NCBI GenBank assembly: GCA_945860745.1 | Contig: CAMASH010000005.1 | Span: 1-64,000, forward strand | Direction: 5' to 3' | DNA length: 64,000 nucleotides | From: Chthoniobacter flavus | GTDB taxonomy: Bacteria > Verrucomicrobiota > Verrucomicrobiia > Chthoniobacterales > Terrimicrobiaceae | Shown: positions 43,911 through 52,191 of the stretch, piece by piece | Position numbering within the stretch: the first letter of the stretch is position 1 | How the letters are laid out: each line of letters opens with the position of its first letter | Position numbers and translations under genes: made by a program | Notes under the pieces: generated by a model | Told to the model about the DNA's origin: nothing | Databases searched by the model: none | Seen by the model: only the letters and a program-made list of their open reading frames with translations

Positions 43911-45095
43911 ATGTTCAGGTTCCTCACCCGCATGGCCCGCAAGAAATTCCAGCCGCAAACGTCCCAAGGCCCCGCCGGGGAGCCCGCCACCCCTCGTTGG
44001 GGAGACGCTCCGCAATCCGCCGCGCCAGCCCCGGTCTCCCCCAAGGAAACACCTTCGGATGAGCAGGCAGAGCCCGTCGAGCCGCCGGGCAAGGAAACGG
44101 GAGAACCGCCCGCTTCTCCCGGACCTGATGGCGAGGAGGCCACCTGGGGGGAAAAGGAGCCCGCGAAACCGCGGCGGAAGGGAAAGTCGCGGAAGGAGCG
44201 CCGGCCGCCCGGATGCCTGCCCGTGAGCTTTTTTCTCGTTTTTTTCGCTGTGGCCGGGCCCGCCATCATCGGGTTCTCCTGGCACTACTACCAATCCGGC
44301 TACGCCAGCGGCCTGAGCGCGGGAATGAGCGAGGCCAAGAAAGTGGCCTCCCGCGGGGAAACGCCCTGGCCCGCCGAAGTGGCGGCGGAACTTGACCAGG
44401 CCATGCTCGAGTTGAGGGACGACAAGTCCGATGCCGCCCTGACCCGCCTGCAGAAGGTGGAAAGTGCGAATCCGGCGGTGTCCTCCCTGGCCTATCTGGT
44501 TGCCCTGGCCGCTCTGCAAAGTGGCGATATCGACCTGGCGGAACGAAAAGCCAACGAGTCCATCGACAAGCAGGAGCGGATTTCCGACTCCCTGGCTCTG
44601 CTGGCGGTCTTGGCCAGCCAGAAAGCCGGTGATGCCCAGCGTCCGCAAATGGCGTTGCCCCGTCTGCGGGCCGAACAGCTTTTGCGCCAGGCCTGTCTGG
44701 CCGACGCGGCCAATCCCTACCCGCGCTTCGAACTCGGCACCCTGCTGCGGTATCAAGGCCGCCGCGAGGAGGCCATCGCGCAGATCAAGGGAGCGCAAGC
44801 GCGCCTGAATCCCATCGACAGCCACATGATCATGGGCATCACCCTCGAATTGATGAAAATCGAAGATCTGCCGGTGGAGCAATTGCCGCCGGCCGACACC
44901 TCCAGCGATGATGTGCGCATACTGTTTCCCTCCGCCTACGCGGCCATGCGCCGCGGGGATTTCACCCAGGCGGCCGCTCTTTTGGAAAAATGCCGCGAAT
45001 CCCTCACCGCGGACGTCTTTGGCTATCTCATTTTTGACCCCGTGCTGATGAAGTATCGGGATCAGCCGGAGTTGAAAGTTTTCTTCGGCGACTGA
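43911..45095 (+). CDS. TPR membrane protein, first of a tandem pair
   Basis: Unknown function. The protein has a Pro/Lys-rich N-terminal cytoplasmic region of about 100 residues, one membrane span (LPVSFFLVFFAVAGPAIIGF), then TPR-like helices (DDKSDAALTRLQKVESANP, AEQLLRQACLADAANPYPR, GRREEAIAQIKGAQ). The end has the pattern DVRILFPSAYAAMRRGD and FFGD, shared with the next gene. The pair clearly arose by duplication. Start uncertain: the frame opens at a TTG at 43854, but no ribosome site supports an early start; the ATG at 43911 follows AGGAA. A half operator site (GTTTCGTAAC) is at 43842-43851. Confidence 0.7.
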   Translation: MFRFLTRMARKKFQPQTSQGPAGEPATPRWGDAPQSAAPAPVSPKETPSDEQAEPVEPPGKETGEPPASPGPDGEEATWGEKEPAKPRRKGKSRKERRPPGCLPVSFFLVFFAVAGPAIIGFSWHYYQSGYASGLSAGMSEAKKVASRGETPWPAEVAAELDQAMLELRDDKSDAALTRLQKVESANPAVSSLAYLVALAALQSGDIDLAERKANESIDKQERISDSLALLAVLASQKAGDAQRPQMALPRLRAEQLLRQACLADAANPYPRFELGTLLRYQGRREEAIAQIKGAQARLNPIDSHMIMGITLELMKIEDLPVEQLPPADTSSDDVRILFPSAYAAMRRGDFTQAAALLEKCRESLTADVFGYLIFDPVLMKYRDQPELKVFFGD

Positions 45096-45130
45096 GCCTG
45101 TCGGCGCCAAACGGCCCGTGACGGCGGATT

Positions 45131-45146
45131 GTCACAGATTTGTCAC
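45131..45146. promoter_or_regulatory. candidate operator upstream of second TPR gene
   Basis: GTCACAGATTTGTCAC matches the 16-base pattern seen at 9019, 26709 and 46345, though the arms are less symmetric. It lies 59 bases before the start. TGGACACGCCTCCGCA at 45157-45172 has GG and GC 10 bases apart, as in sigma-54 promoters, but this is weak on its own. Confidence 0.4.
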
Positions 45147-45204
45147 GCACAGGTGCTGGACACGCCTCCGCACCACTCTGGTTACGTAGGGGTCATACGT
45201 TTCC

Positions 45205-46299
45205 ATGAATATTTCCCAATCCAACCGCCCTGCGTCCGGAGATGAACCCGATTCTGCCCATGAGCGCCGGCAGCGCCTGCTTGCCATCCAGCGCAAAAAA
45301 TCCGGCGGCAACAGTTTTCCGGCCAGGATGCGATCCCAAGACGGGCCCGCGCCTGCCGGACCCACGCAAGAAACACCGACCGCAGCCGGTTGGACCGGGG
45401 AACGTTCCCCGGTCTTGGCAGCCTCGTCCCGGGTGTTTGCTCTGGTGGCCCTGGTGACGCTTGGGTTGCTCATCCTCTCGCTCTGGGCCGGATATTCCAT
45501 CGGCCACTGGCGGGGAAAAACCACGGCCGAACGCGGGATGGTGGCCTCGCGCATGCAGACCTTGAAACGCCTGCCCGCGAGTGAAGCGGGGACCTTAAGC
45601 AAGGCGGTGGCAGGTCTGCGAACGGGCGAAGCCGAGTCCGCCTATGCCACTCTGAAGGATTTGCGGCAGAAGTTTCCCCAGGTCGCCTCATTGAGCTATC
45701 TGACCGCCCTGGCCGCGTTGGAAACCGGTCGCTACGTCGTGGCGGAAACCCATGTGCGGGATTCGATCAAGGCGGGCCAGCGCGTCTCCGACTCCCTCGC
45801 CCTGCTCGCCATGCTGGAGAGCCGGAAATCGGCCGCTGCAAAACAGAAACCGGGTGCAGCCAGTCTTGCGGAAGAAGAACTTTTGCGGGCTGCCATCACC
45901 GCCGATGCGGCCAATCCCTATCCGCACATTGAGCTGGCCAACCGGCTGCGGGTGCAGGGACGCACCGAGGAAGCCCGGGTGGAACTTGAATCCGCCCAAG
46001 CCCTCCTCACCCCGCTGGACAGCCATCTGGTGGTGGACCTCTCGCTGGCGGTGATGAAAGTTGCTCAAACGCCGGAGGGGGAGATCACCGCACCGGCGGT
46101 CACCAACGGGGATGTGCGGACGATTTTTCCCGCCGCCTACGCTGCCATGCGCAAAGGAGACATGACCCTGGCGGGCTCCCTCCTCGAACAATGCCGGGAA
46201 TTGCTCCCGGCCGACCTCTTCAACTATGTGATGAGTGATCCGGCGGTGCGGAAATTCGCGAACCGCGCGGAATTGCGGGGCTTCTACGCGCAACGCTAA
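45205..46299 (+). CDS. TPR membrane protein, second of a tandem pair
   Basis: Paralogue of 43911-45095, 364 residues. It has an N-terminal cytoplasmic region of about 75 residues, one span (RVFALVALVTLGLLILSLWA, near residues 77-96), then TPR-like helices. Shared stretches with its partner include SLSYLTALAALETG, RVSDSLALLAMLES, ADAANPYPHIEL and DVRTIFPAAYAAMRKGD. It probably acts as a scaffold with the outside domain in the periplasm. It has its own upstream candidate operator, so regulation may differ from its partner. Confidence 0.72.
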   Translation: MNISQSNRPASGDEPDSAHERRQRLLAIQRKKSGGNSFPARMRSQDGPAPAGPTQETPTAAGWTGERSPVLAASSRVFALVALVTLGLLILSLWAGYSIGHWRGKTTAERGMVASRMQTLKRLPASEAGTLSKAVAGLRTGEAESAYATLKDLRQKFPQVASLSYLTALAALETGRYVVAETHVRDSIKAGQRVSDSLALLAMLESRKSAAAKQKPGAASLAEEELLRAAITADAANPYPHIELANRLRVQGRTEEARVELESAQALLTPLDSHLVVDLSLAVMKVAQTPEGEITAPAVTNGDVRTIFPAAYAAMRKGDMTLAGSLLEQCRELLPADLFNYVMSDPAVRKFANRAELRGFYAQR

Positions 46300-46344
46300 C
46301 AACGAAGCCTGGCCTCCGGTGGCAACCTTGGCGTCCGGTTTACT

Positions 46345-46360
46345 ATGACGAAATCGTAAC
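46345..46360. promoter_or_regulatory. candidate operator upstream of small secreted protein gene
   Basis: ATGACGAAATCGTAAC matches the perfect inverted repeat at 9019 in 13 of 16 positions. It lies 176 bases before the start at 46536, just after the TPR gene pair. Confidence 0.45.
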
Positions 46361-46535
46361 GAACCCGGCATTGTCCTCGGCACCGTCGTGTTAGTTTAGG
46401 CCAACCAGTCGTCGTTCCCTTGCACGGGTTTGTCGTGACCGTATGTCTCTCAATCTCAGATCCGAACAGCACCCTTTCGGAAAACTCACGTTTTCCGCTA
46501 CAAGAAAGCGTCGCTTGCGGACTAAATTTTCCAGC

Positions 46536-46994
46536 ATGAACCGAAAAATTAGTGTGAGGACCGCGGTCTCGCGCCTGCTCGTCTTCTCCGCGCTCTTCCT
46601 CGCCGCGACGCCCTGGGTTTGCGCGCAGTCCAGCCGGGCGGAATTGGTTTTTGCCATCAAAAGCGCGGCCAAATCCCACGACGATTCCGCCCTGGAAGAG
46701 TGCTTCAACTTCGACGGAACCGATCCCGACCTGGCGACCGCGATCCGCCGCACCATCGACCAGATCACCACCTGGTCCAACCCCGTCGTCTTCACCTCCG
46801 AAAGAAACACCACGGAACCCTTGGAAATCCAACGCAACGGAAAAACTCTCGTCCTCAACGGGGACTGGAGTTTTCAAATTCACATCCACCGCTCCCCGCC
46901 GCCCAGCAAAGGCTATGTCTTTCCGGCCGGGCGAACCGCCTCGGGCGCTTACCGGGTTCTCCTCACCGTGGAGGCAAAGAATTCCGTCCGATGA
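46536..46994 (+). CDS. small secreted protein, unknown
   Basis: Not recognised. The 152-residue protein has a signal peptide (RTAVSRLLVFSALFLAATPW, cleavage near VCA-QS). The mature domain of about 120 residues begins with RAELVFAIKSAAKSHDDSAL and contains TWSNPVVFTSE and LNGDWSFQIHIHRSPPPS, suggesting a small alpha/beta domain. The frame opens 31 codons earlier, but the ATG at 46536 places the signal peptide at the start. A candidate operator lies upstream. The 166 bases after the stop contain GC-rich imperfect hairpins only. Confidence 0.6.
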   Translation: MNRKISVRTAVSRLLVFSALFLAATPWVCAQSSRAELVFAIKSAAKSHDDSALEECFNFDGTDPDLATAIRRTIDQITTWSNPVVFTSERNTTEPLEIQRNGKTLVLNGDWSFQIHIHRSPPPSKGYVFPAGRTASGAYRVLLTVEAKNSVR

Positions 46995-47160
46995 TCCTTC
47001 CTGCCGCCCGGCCTGGATTCGCGACCGGCGGCGCTTCCCCGGTCTGACCCGGGGGGACCCCGTCTTCCGCCCCCGGAACGAACCGGGTCTCACTCTCCGG
47101 GCCGGAGCGCAGACCGGGAGTTCCCGCCGGGTTGAACTTGGCGAGGGCGCGAATCGCCCC

Positions 47161-48819
47161 TCACGGAAGTCGCTCGTCCGACACCCGATCCGCGAACAAC
47201 CCGACAAATCGGAAGTTCACTCCGTCGAACAGACCTTGATCACTCAATTTGAGTTCCGGAATGACGAGCAGCGCCATGAAGGAAAGCGTCATCAACGGCG
47301 CGGCCAGAGGCGAACCGAGGTCGCGGGCAAATTGCTCCACCGCCGCGTAGCCGGCCGCCGCCACCGGGGCCTCGCGTTCGGACATCAGGCCCGCGATGGG
47401 CAGGGGCAGGATGCATTCGTTATCGTCGGACACGGCACAAACCCCGCCACGGTGGGACACAATGAGGTTGATGGCGCGGCTGATCGCATCATCACTCACC
47501 CCCACGGCGATGATGTTGTGCGAATCGTGGGCGATGGATGAGGCGATGGCTCCGCGTTTCAGGCCGAAGTGCGTGATAAAACCAAGGGCCGGACGCACGG
47601 AGGGATGGTAGCGGTTGAGCACGGCGATTTTGAGAAGATCCCGACCGGTGTCGGAAACCAACCCGCCGGACCGGGCGCGCATTTCGTGGGTTTCGCGTCC
47701 GGTGACAAGCTGGCCTTCCTGCACCGCGATGACCTCGACCGGCACGGCGGCCTTCGCGCAGGGTATTCTCAAGGCGGACGGCGCGACCGGGGCGGCAGCA
47801 AAGCGGTTGAGAAGCGGAGGAATTTCGTAGGGCAATGACGATTCTCCCTTCCGGGCGATGCGGCGTCCGCCCACCCAGGTCTCCAGCACCCGGAAATCGC
47901 GCAAATCCTCCACCACAAGAAAATCCGCCGGGTCGCCCTCGCGCAGGAGTCCGACCGGAAGCCGGTAGTGTTCCACCGGGTTGAGGCAGGCCACGCGCAG
48001 AGCGGTGAGCGCGGGCAGCCCCGCCGCGACGGCGCGACGGACCAGAAGATTGATGTGGCCGAGGGCCAGGGTATCGGGGTGCAGGTCGTCGCTGCAAAAC
48101 ATGCAGTGATCCGGATGCGAAAAAAGCAGGGGCTCGAGGGCGGCGTAGTTGCGGGCGGCGGAGCCTTCGCGGATCAGGATTTTCATGCCGGCCGCAATCT
48201 TGTCCAGGGCCTCGGCCAGGCTGGTGCATTCGTGGTCGGTCGAAATGCCGGCGGCGGCGTACGCGGCGGCCCGGGGATTGCGCAGTTGCGGGGCATGGCC
48301 ATCCACGGGCTTGCCCAGCTTTTTGGCCGCCGCGATTTTTGCCAGCAGATCCGGATCGCCGTTCAGCACGCCGGGAAAATTCATCACTTCGCTGAGGAAG
48401 AGAATCTCGGGCCGGGCCAGCAGTTCCGCCACGGCGGCGGCATCGAGAACCGCTCCGGCACTTTCAAACGTGGTGGCGGGAACGCAGGAAGGCGCGCCAT
48501 AGAAAATCTTAAGGCCCGCCCGGCGGCTTTCCCGGATCATGTAATCGACCCCTTCGAGGCCGAGCACATTGGCGATCTCATGGGGATCGGAGACGGTGGC
48601 CACGGTGCCGTGGACGGATGCGGCGCGGGCGAATTCCGCCGGAGCCAGCAGGGAGCTTTCGATGTGGATGTGAGCGTCCACGAAACCGGGAATGACAAAG
48701 CGATCGAGAGTTTCCTCGCGGGGCTCGATACGGACGATGCGTTCGCTTTCCAGATAAATCTCGCCGGGAAAAACCCGCCCCCGGTGGAGATCGACGATAT
48801 TGCCTTTGACGCTGTGCAC
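47161..48819 (-). CDS. ade: adenine deaminase
   Basis: Converts adenine to hypoxanthine in purine salvage. The 552-residue amidohydrolase has the metal-binding HIHIESS near residue 50, SDPHEIANVLG, PSCVPATTFE, DGHAPQL, FCSDDLHPD near residue 240, and in the C-terminal part GRDLLKIAVLNRYH and IAHDSHNIIAVG, all typical of bacterial Ade. Length is normal. Last gene of a minus-strand group with waaA 12 bases upstream. Confidence 0.93.
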   Translation of the reverse strand: MHSVKGNIVDLHRGRVFPGEIYLESERIVRIEPREETLDRFVIPGFVDAHIHIESSLLAPAEFARAASVHGTVATVSDPHEIANVLGLEGVDYMIRESRRAGLKIFYGAPSCVPATTFESAGAVLDAAAVAELLARPEILFLSEVMNFPGVLNGDPDLLAKIAAAKKLGKPVDGHAPQLRNPRAAAYAAAGISTDHECTSLAEALDKIAAGMKILIREGSAARNYAALEPLLFSHPDHCMFCSDDLHPDTLALGHINLLVRRAVAAGLPALTALRVACLNPVEHYRLPVGLLREGDPADFLVVEDLRDFRVLETWVGGRRIARKGESSLPYEIPPLLNRFAAAPVAPSALRIPCAKAAVPVEVIAVQEGQLVTGRETHEMRARSGGLVSDTGRDLLKIAVLNRYHPSVRPALGFITHFGLKRGAIASSIAHDSHNIIAVGVSDDAISRAINLIVSHRGGVCAVSDDNECILPLPIAGLMSEREAPVAAAGYAAVEQFARDLGSPLAAPLMTLSFMALLVIPELKLSDQGLFDGVNFRFVGLFADRVSDERLP

Positions 48820-48831
48820 CGCCGCGAAAGG

Positions 48832-50148
48832 CTAGCGGGAAGCCCCGGCGTGATGCGACGCTAATTTCTCCAAAGCTTCGCAGGTCCGTTCCGTGGCTCC
48901 ACGGTGGACCTGCAGAACCTTCAAGCCCTTGGTCGACAGCGCGGTTCTTTTTTCCGGTTCGGAGAGAAGTTTGTGCAAGACATGCTCCAGTCCGGTGGCA
49001 TCGACGATCTGCACGATGCCGTCCTCGCGGACGAGCTGGGCGACGAGGGAGGAAAAGTTTTCCATATTGGGCCCGACCACGACCGGCTGGCCCGCGGCGA
49101 TGGCCTCGGCCGGATTCTGGCCGCCATGGGCGGTGAGGCTTTTGCCCACGAAGACAACCGTGGCGAGGTCATACCAATCGCGCAGTTCTCCGGTGGTATT
49201 GACCAGCAAGGTGTCCGGCGCCTCAACCGGTGCGTCCGCGCCCTTGCGCAGGGCGACCTTGAGGCCCAGGCTGGCGAGTTCCGCTTTCACTTCCGGCCAA
49301 CGCTCGGCATGGCGGGGAACGACGATGAAGAAGAGTCCGGGAAAATCACGCCGCAGTCGCAGGACCATCTCGCCAAGAATCCGCTCCTCCCCCGCGTGCG
49401 TGCTGCCGGCCAGCAAGACGGGGGCATGGTCCGCGATGCCCAGCTTTTGCAGATCCGGGAGGAAATCCCGTTTGACCGTCCGGCCCGTTTCCTGGTCGTC
49501 GAATTTGATGCTCCCGGGGCAAAAGATTTTCCCGGGTTCCACCCCGAGGGCCTTCCAGCGTTCGCTCTCGGCCGGTTCGGGCACGCAAAGAAGGTCGAGT
49601 TGATTGAAGATGCCGGAGATGATCGGACGGATGAGGTCATACCGGGCCTCGGAACGCGGGGAAAGCCGGGCGTTGACCAGGGCAAGGGAGGCTCCCATTT
49701 TTTTGGCCTCGGCCGTGAGGTTCGGCCAGATCTCGGCTTCGACGAGAATGACCCGGGTGGGACGGATGAGGCGCAGGGCGTGCCGCACGGTCCAGAGGAA
49801 ATCGATGGGATTGTAGATCGGTTCCAGCCAGTCGGATTTTTGCCGGGCGGCCAGGGCAAAGCCGGTGGACGTGGTGGTCGAGAGAACGATGCGCAGGGCG
49901 GGCTCGCGCCGTTTCATCTCACGAATGAGTTTCAGGGCGACAAGCACTTCGCCGACACTCACGGCGTGAATCCAGGTCCAGCCGCCGCGACTCAGTTTAT
50001 CCCGCACCCGCGGCGAATAGAGACCGAATCGCTGGCCGAATTTATGGCGGTACTTTCCCCGCTTGAGCATCCGGAAAAGGAAACCCGGCAGCAGGGCCAC
50101 CAGCACGAAGGGGAAGGCCAGATTGTAAAAAAAACGAACCGCAGTCAT
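48832..50148 (-). CDS. waaA: 3-deoxy-D-manno-octulosonic acid (Kdo) transferase
   Basis: GT30 enzyme adding Kdo to lipid A precursor at the inner membrane, proof of an LPS-type outer membrane. The 438-residue protein has an N-terminal hydrophobic anchor (FYNLAFPFVLVALLPGFL), the GT30 signature VILVEAEIWPNL near residue 135 with ALVNARLSPRS, GSTHAGEE, VPRHAER, and HGGQNPAEAIAAGQPVVVG near residue 355. It starts right after the rsmD stop (no gap). Confidence 0.94.
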   Translation of the reverse strand: MTAVRFFYNLAFPFVLVALLPGFLFRMLKRGKYRHKFGQRFGLYSPRVRDKLSRGGWTWIHAVSVGEVLVALKLIREMKRREPALRIVLSTTTSTGFALAARQKSDWLEPIYNPIDFLWTVRHALRLIRPTRVILVEAEIWPNLTAEAKKMGASLALVNARLSPRSEARYDLIRPIISGIFNQLDLLCVPEPAESERWKALGVEPGKIFCPGSIKFDDQETGRTVKRDFLPDLQKLGIADHAPVLLAGSTHAGEERILGEMVLRLRRDFPGLFFIVVPRHAERWPEVKAELASLGLKVALRKGADAPVEAPDTLLVNTTGELRDWYDLATVVFVGKSLTAHGGQNPAEAIAAGQPVVVGPNMENFSSLVAQLVREDGIVQIVDATGLEHVLHKLLSEPEKRTALSTKGLKVLQVHRGATERTCEALEKLASHHAGASR

Positions 50149-50697
50149 TCAGACGTGGGTGAAGTAAGCGATCTCACTTTCCCCGTAACGGCGCGCGCGA
50201 ACCAGCGAAAGCACACCGTCCGCCGGATCCTTCGCGCCGGAGAGGCGTTCCAGAATCAGAGTCCCGCCGGCGGGAAGGGCCGCCGCCAAGGCGGGCAGGC
50301 GGAGCAATTCTGAAGCAAAATCGCGGTCGTCGGGTTGTTTCGCATAAGGCGGGTCGGCAAAAATCAAATCGAATTGCGCGGAAGCGTAGAGTTCGAGGAA
50401 CGTCATCGCATCCATCGTTTGGACCGAGCCATCCAGCCCGGTGCGGCGCAGGTTGGATTTGACGCAGGCGGCGCAGCGGGGGTTGGCATCGACAAAAACC
50501 GCCGAGGCGGCCCCGCGGCTGAGGGCCTCAAGGCCCATCGCCCCCGAACCGGCGAAAAGATCGAGCACGCGCGCGCCGGGCACGGCATCGCCCAGGCTGG
50601 AAAAAACCGCCGCCCGCACGCGGTCCATGGTGGGGCGGACGTCTTCGGGCGGACGGGAGAGGGCCAGGCCGCCCGCTGTGCCGGCTATGATCCGCAT
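50149..50697 (-). CDS. rsmD: 16S rRNA (guanine-966-N2)-methyltransferase
   Basis: Methylates G966 of 16S rRNA. The 182-residue protein is of normal length, with IIAGTAGG and VRPTMDRVRAAVFSSL near the start, the SAM motif VLDLFAGSGAMGLEALSRGA near residue 45, and the catalytic FADPPYA near residue 115. It lies between the AsmA-like gene (87-base gap with GC-rich repeats) and waaA (no gap). Confidence 0.95.
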   Translation of the reverse strand: MRIIAGTAGGLALSRPPEDVRPTMDRVRAAVFSSLGDAVPGARVLDLFAGSGAMGLEALSRGAASAVFVDANPRCAACVKSNLRRTGLDGSVQTMDAMTFLELYASAQFDLIFADPPYAKQPDDRDFASELLRLPALAAALPAGGTLILERLSGAKDPADGVLSLVRARRYGESEIAYFTHV

Positions 50698-50786
50698 GAC
50701 GAGGGGGGGCCGGACACGGAGAGGGGGGGGCGCGGGGATGCGGGGGAATTCTCCATGTCTTCGCGTCCCCGCGTCCCCGCGTCTCT
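50698..50786. repeat. GCGTCCCC tandem units and GC-rich inverted repeat
   Basis: Tandem GCGTCCCC units at about 50762-50781 follow a G-rich stretch with a partly inverted counterpart (GCGGGGATGCGGG, GACACGGAGAG versus CTCCATGTCTTCGCG). It fills the gap between rsmD and the AsmA-like gene and reaches the stop of the latter. Confidence 0.5.
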
Positions 50787-52155
50787 ACTTGTCATCCTTC
50801 TTCTGCTGGGGGATGGCACGGAAGAGATTTTGCAGCAGACCTCCCACATCCTGCCCGATGTTGATGCCGGTCAGCTTGTCGAGGAGATCGGTTTTCGGAC
50901 TATCGACCTTGCCGCTCACGGTGAAGGGAAGCTGGCGGTAGTCGGGATTTTCGGACTCGACGAAGTTGTTGCCAAGGATGCCCTTGAGTTGTTGCTGGAG
51001 TTTGGTGTTGATGAGGAGCCTGGCCTCGACCTTCATTTTGCCGTTGAACCGGATGGGGCCCTGGCCGGTCAGAATGAGATTTTCCGATTTGAGAAAAACA
51101 TCGTCCAATTGCACCCGGTCGTTGCCGATGGAGAGATCGACGCGGGCCTCGCTGAGCTTGAGGAGCTGAAGCTCGTCGATCTGCAGCAATTCGCCGAGCT
51201 GGCTGAGAAGTTCGATCGGCTTGAGTTGGGCCTCGATCAATTCGAAATGTGCCTTGCCGGCCAGCGAATCGGTATTGCGGGGATCGCCGGCCAAATCGAC
51301 GGAGCCATTGAGCCGGCCTTCGGTTTTTCCGGGTTCGACCCCGGCCTCATCCGCCAGCCTCTTGAGGAGAACGCCGTCCAGCCGGGCCGCCAGCGTGTAG
51401 GTCGGGGCCTCGCCGTTTTCCAGGTGGAGTTTTCCAGTGAGCCGTCCGCCGGCGAGCGATCCCTGAATCTCGGGCAACTCAAAGATCCTGCCGTCCCAGG
51501 TAAAGGGGCCCCCGACTTTGTGGGGCTTGAGAACTCCGCCGACGTTCATCCGTCCGATGCCGATGGTTCCCTGGGCCGTGAGATCGGGCGCGATGGTGGC
51601 GTCGATATCGGATTTCTCGAGAAGAAGGACGGTGCGGTTTTTGGCGTTGAGGAAACTGATCTGGCCGGCACCGAGGCGGAAGCGCTGAAGTTCCGCTTTG
51701 AATGACGGACCCTTGACCTTGGGCGCGGAGGGAACTTCCGGCGGCGCGGGAGCAGGTTCCGGGGCACGGCGCGGGAGCGGAATCAGCCAGTCGCCATTTT
51801 CGAGCTGCCGGACGATCAGCTTGGGTTCAAACAACGCGCATTCCGTGACGACAAAGCGCTGCTGCAAAAGCGGCGGCAAAGCGAACCGGATCCGCAATGC
51901 GGCCGCCTCGACCACATTGATATTTGGAGCGGTGGAGTCAGGAATGGAAATTCCCCGCAGGACGAGTCCTTCCCACGGGGTATAGGTCGTGCTGCGAATA
52001 TTGATCTCCGTGCCGATGGCTTTGGCCGCAGTGTCCCGGATACGCTGTTGAACCCCTCCGGACTGCAGGTAGAGGTTGATGCAGAGCAGGATGAGAGCGA
52101 GCGCCGCCACGAGAATGGCGGCGGCGAAAAGAAATCTCTTGGCAAATTTGGGCAC
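50785..52155 (-). CDS. AsmA-like family protein
   Basis: The 456-residue protein has an N-terminal membrane anchor (RFLFAAAILVAALALILLCINLYL, first 30 residues). A long beta-rich periplasmic region follows, starting with GGVQQRIRDTAAKAIG and INIRSTTYTPWEGLVLRGI, which matches AsmA-type repeats. A Pro-rich linker lies near residues 130-145, and a C-terminal AsmA_2-like part includes KLHLENGEAPTYTLAARLDG. AsmA-like proteins are linked to outer-membrane lipid transport. It is divergent from the diacylglycerol-kinase gene, 36 bases apart. Confidence 0.75.
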   Translation of the reverse strand: MPKFAKRFLFAAAILVAALALILLCINLYLQSGGVQQRIRDTAAKAIGTEINIRSTTYTPWEGLVLRGISIPDSTAPNINVVEAAALRIRFALPPLLQQRFVVTECALFEPKLIVRQLENGDWLIPLPRRAPEPAPAPPEVPSAPKVKGPSFKAELQRFRLGAGQISFLNAKNRTVLLLEKSDIDATIAPDLTAQGTIGIGRMNVGGVLKPHKVGGPFTWDGRIFELPEIQGSLAGGRLTGKLHLENGEAPTYTLAARLDGVLLKRLADEAGVEPGKTEGRLNGSVDLAGDPRNTDSLAGKAHFELIEAQLKPIELLSQLGELLQIDELQLLKLSEARVDLSIGNDRVQLDDVFLKSENLILTGQGPIRFNGKMKVEARLLINTKLQQQLKGILGNNFVESENPDYRQLPFTVSGKVDSPKTDLLDKLTGINIGQDVGGLLQNLFRAIPQQKKDDK

Positions 52156-52191
52156 GCGGGGAAGCTACGGGACTTTTCGAGAATGTGAAGC

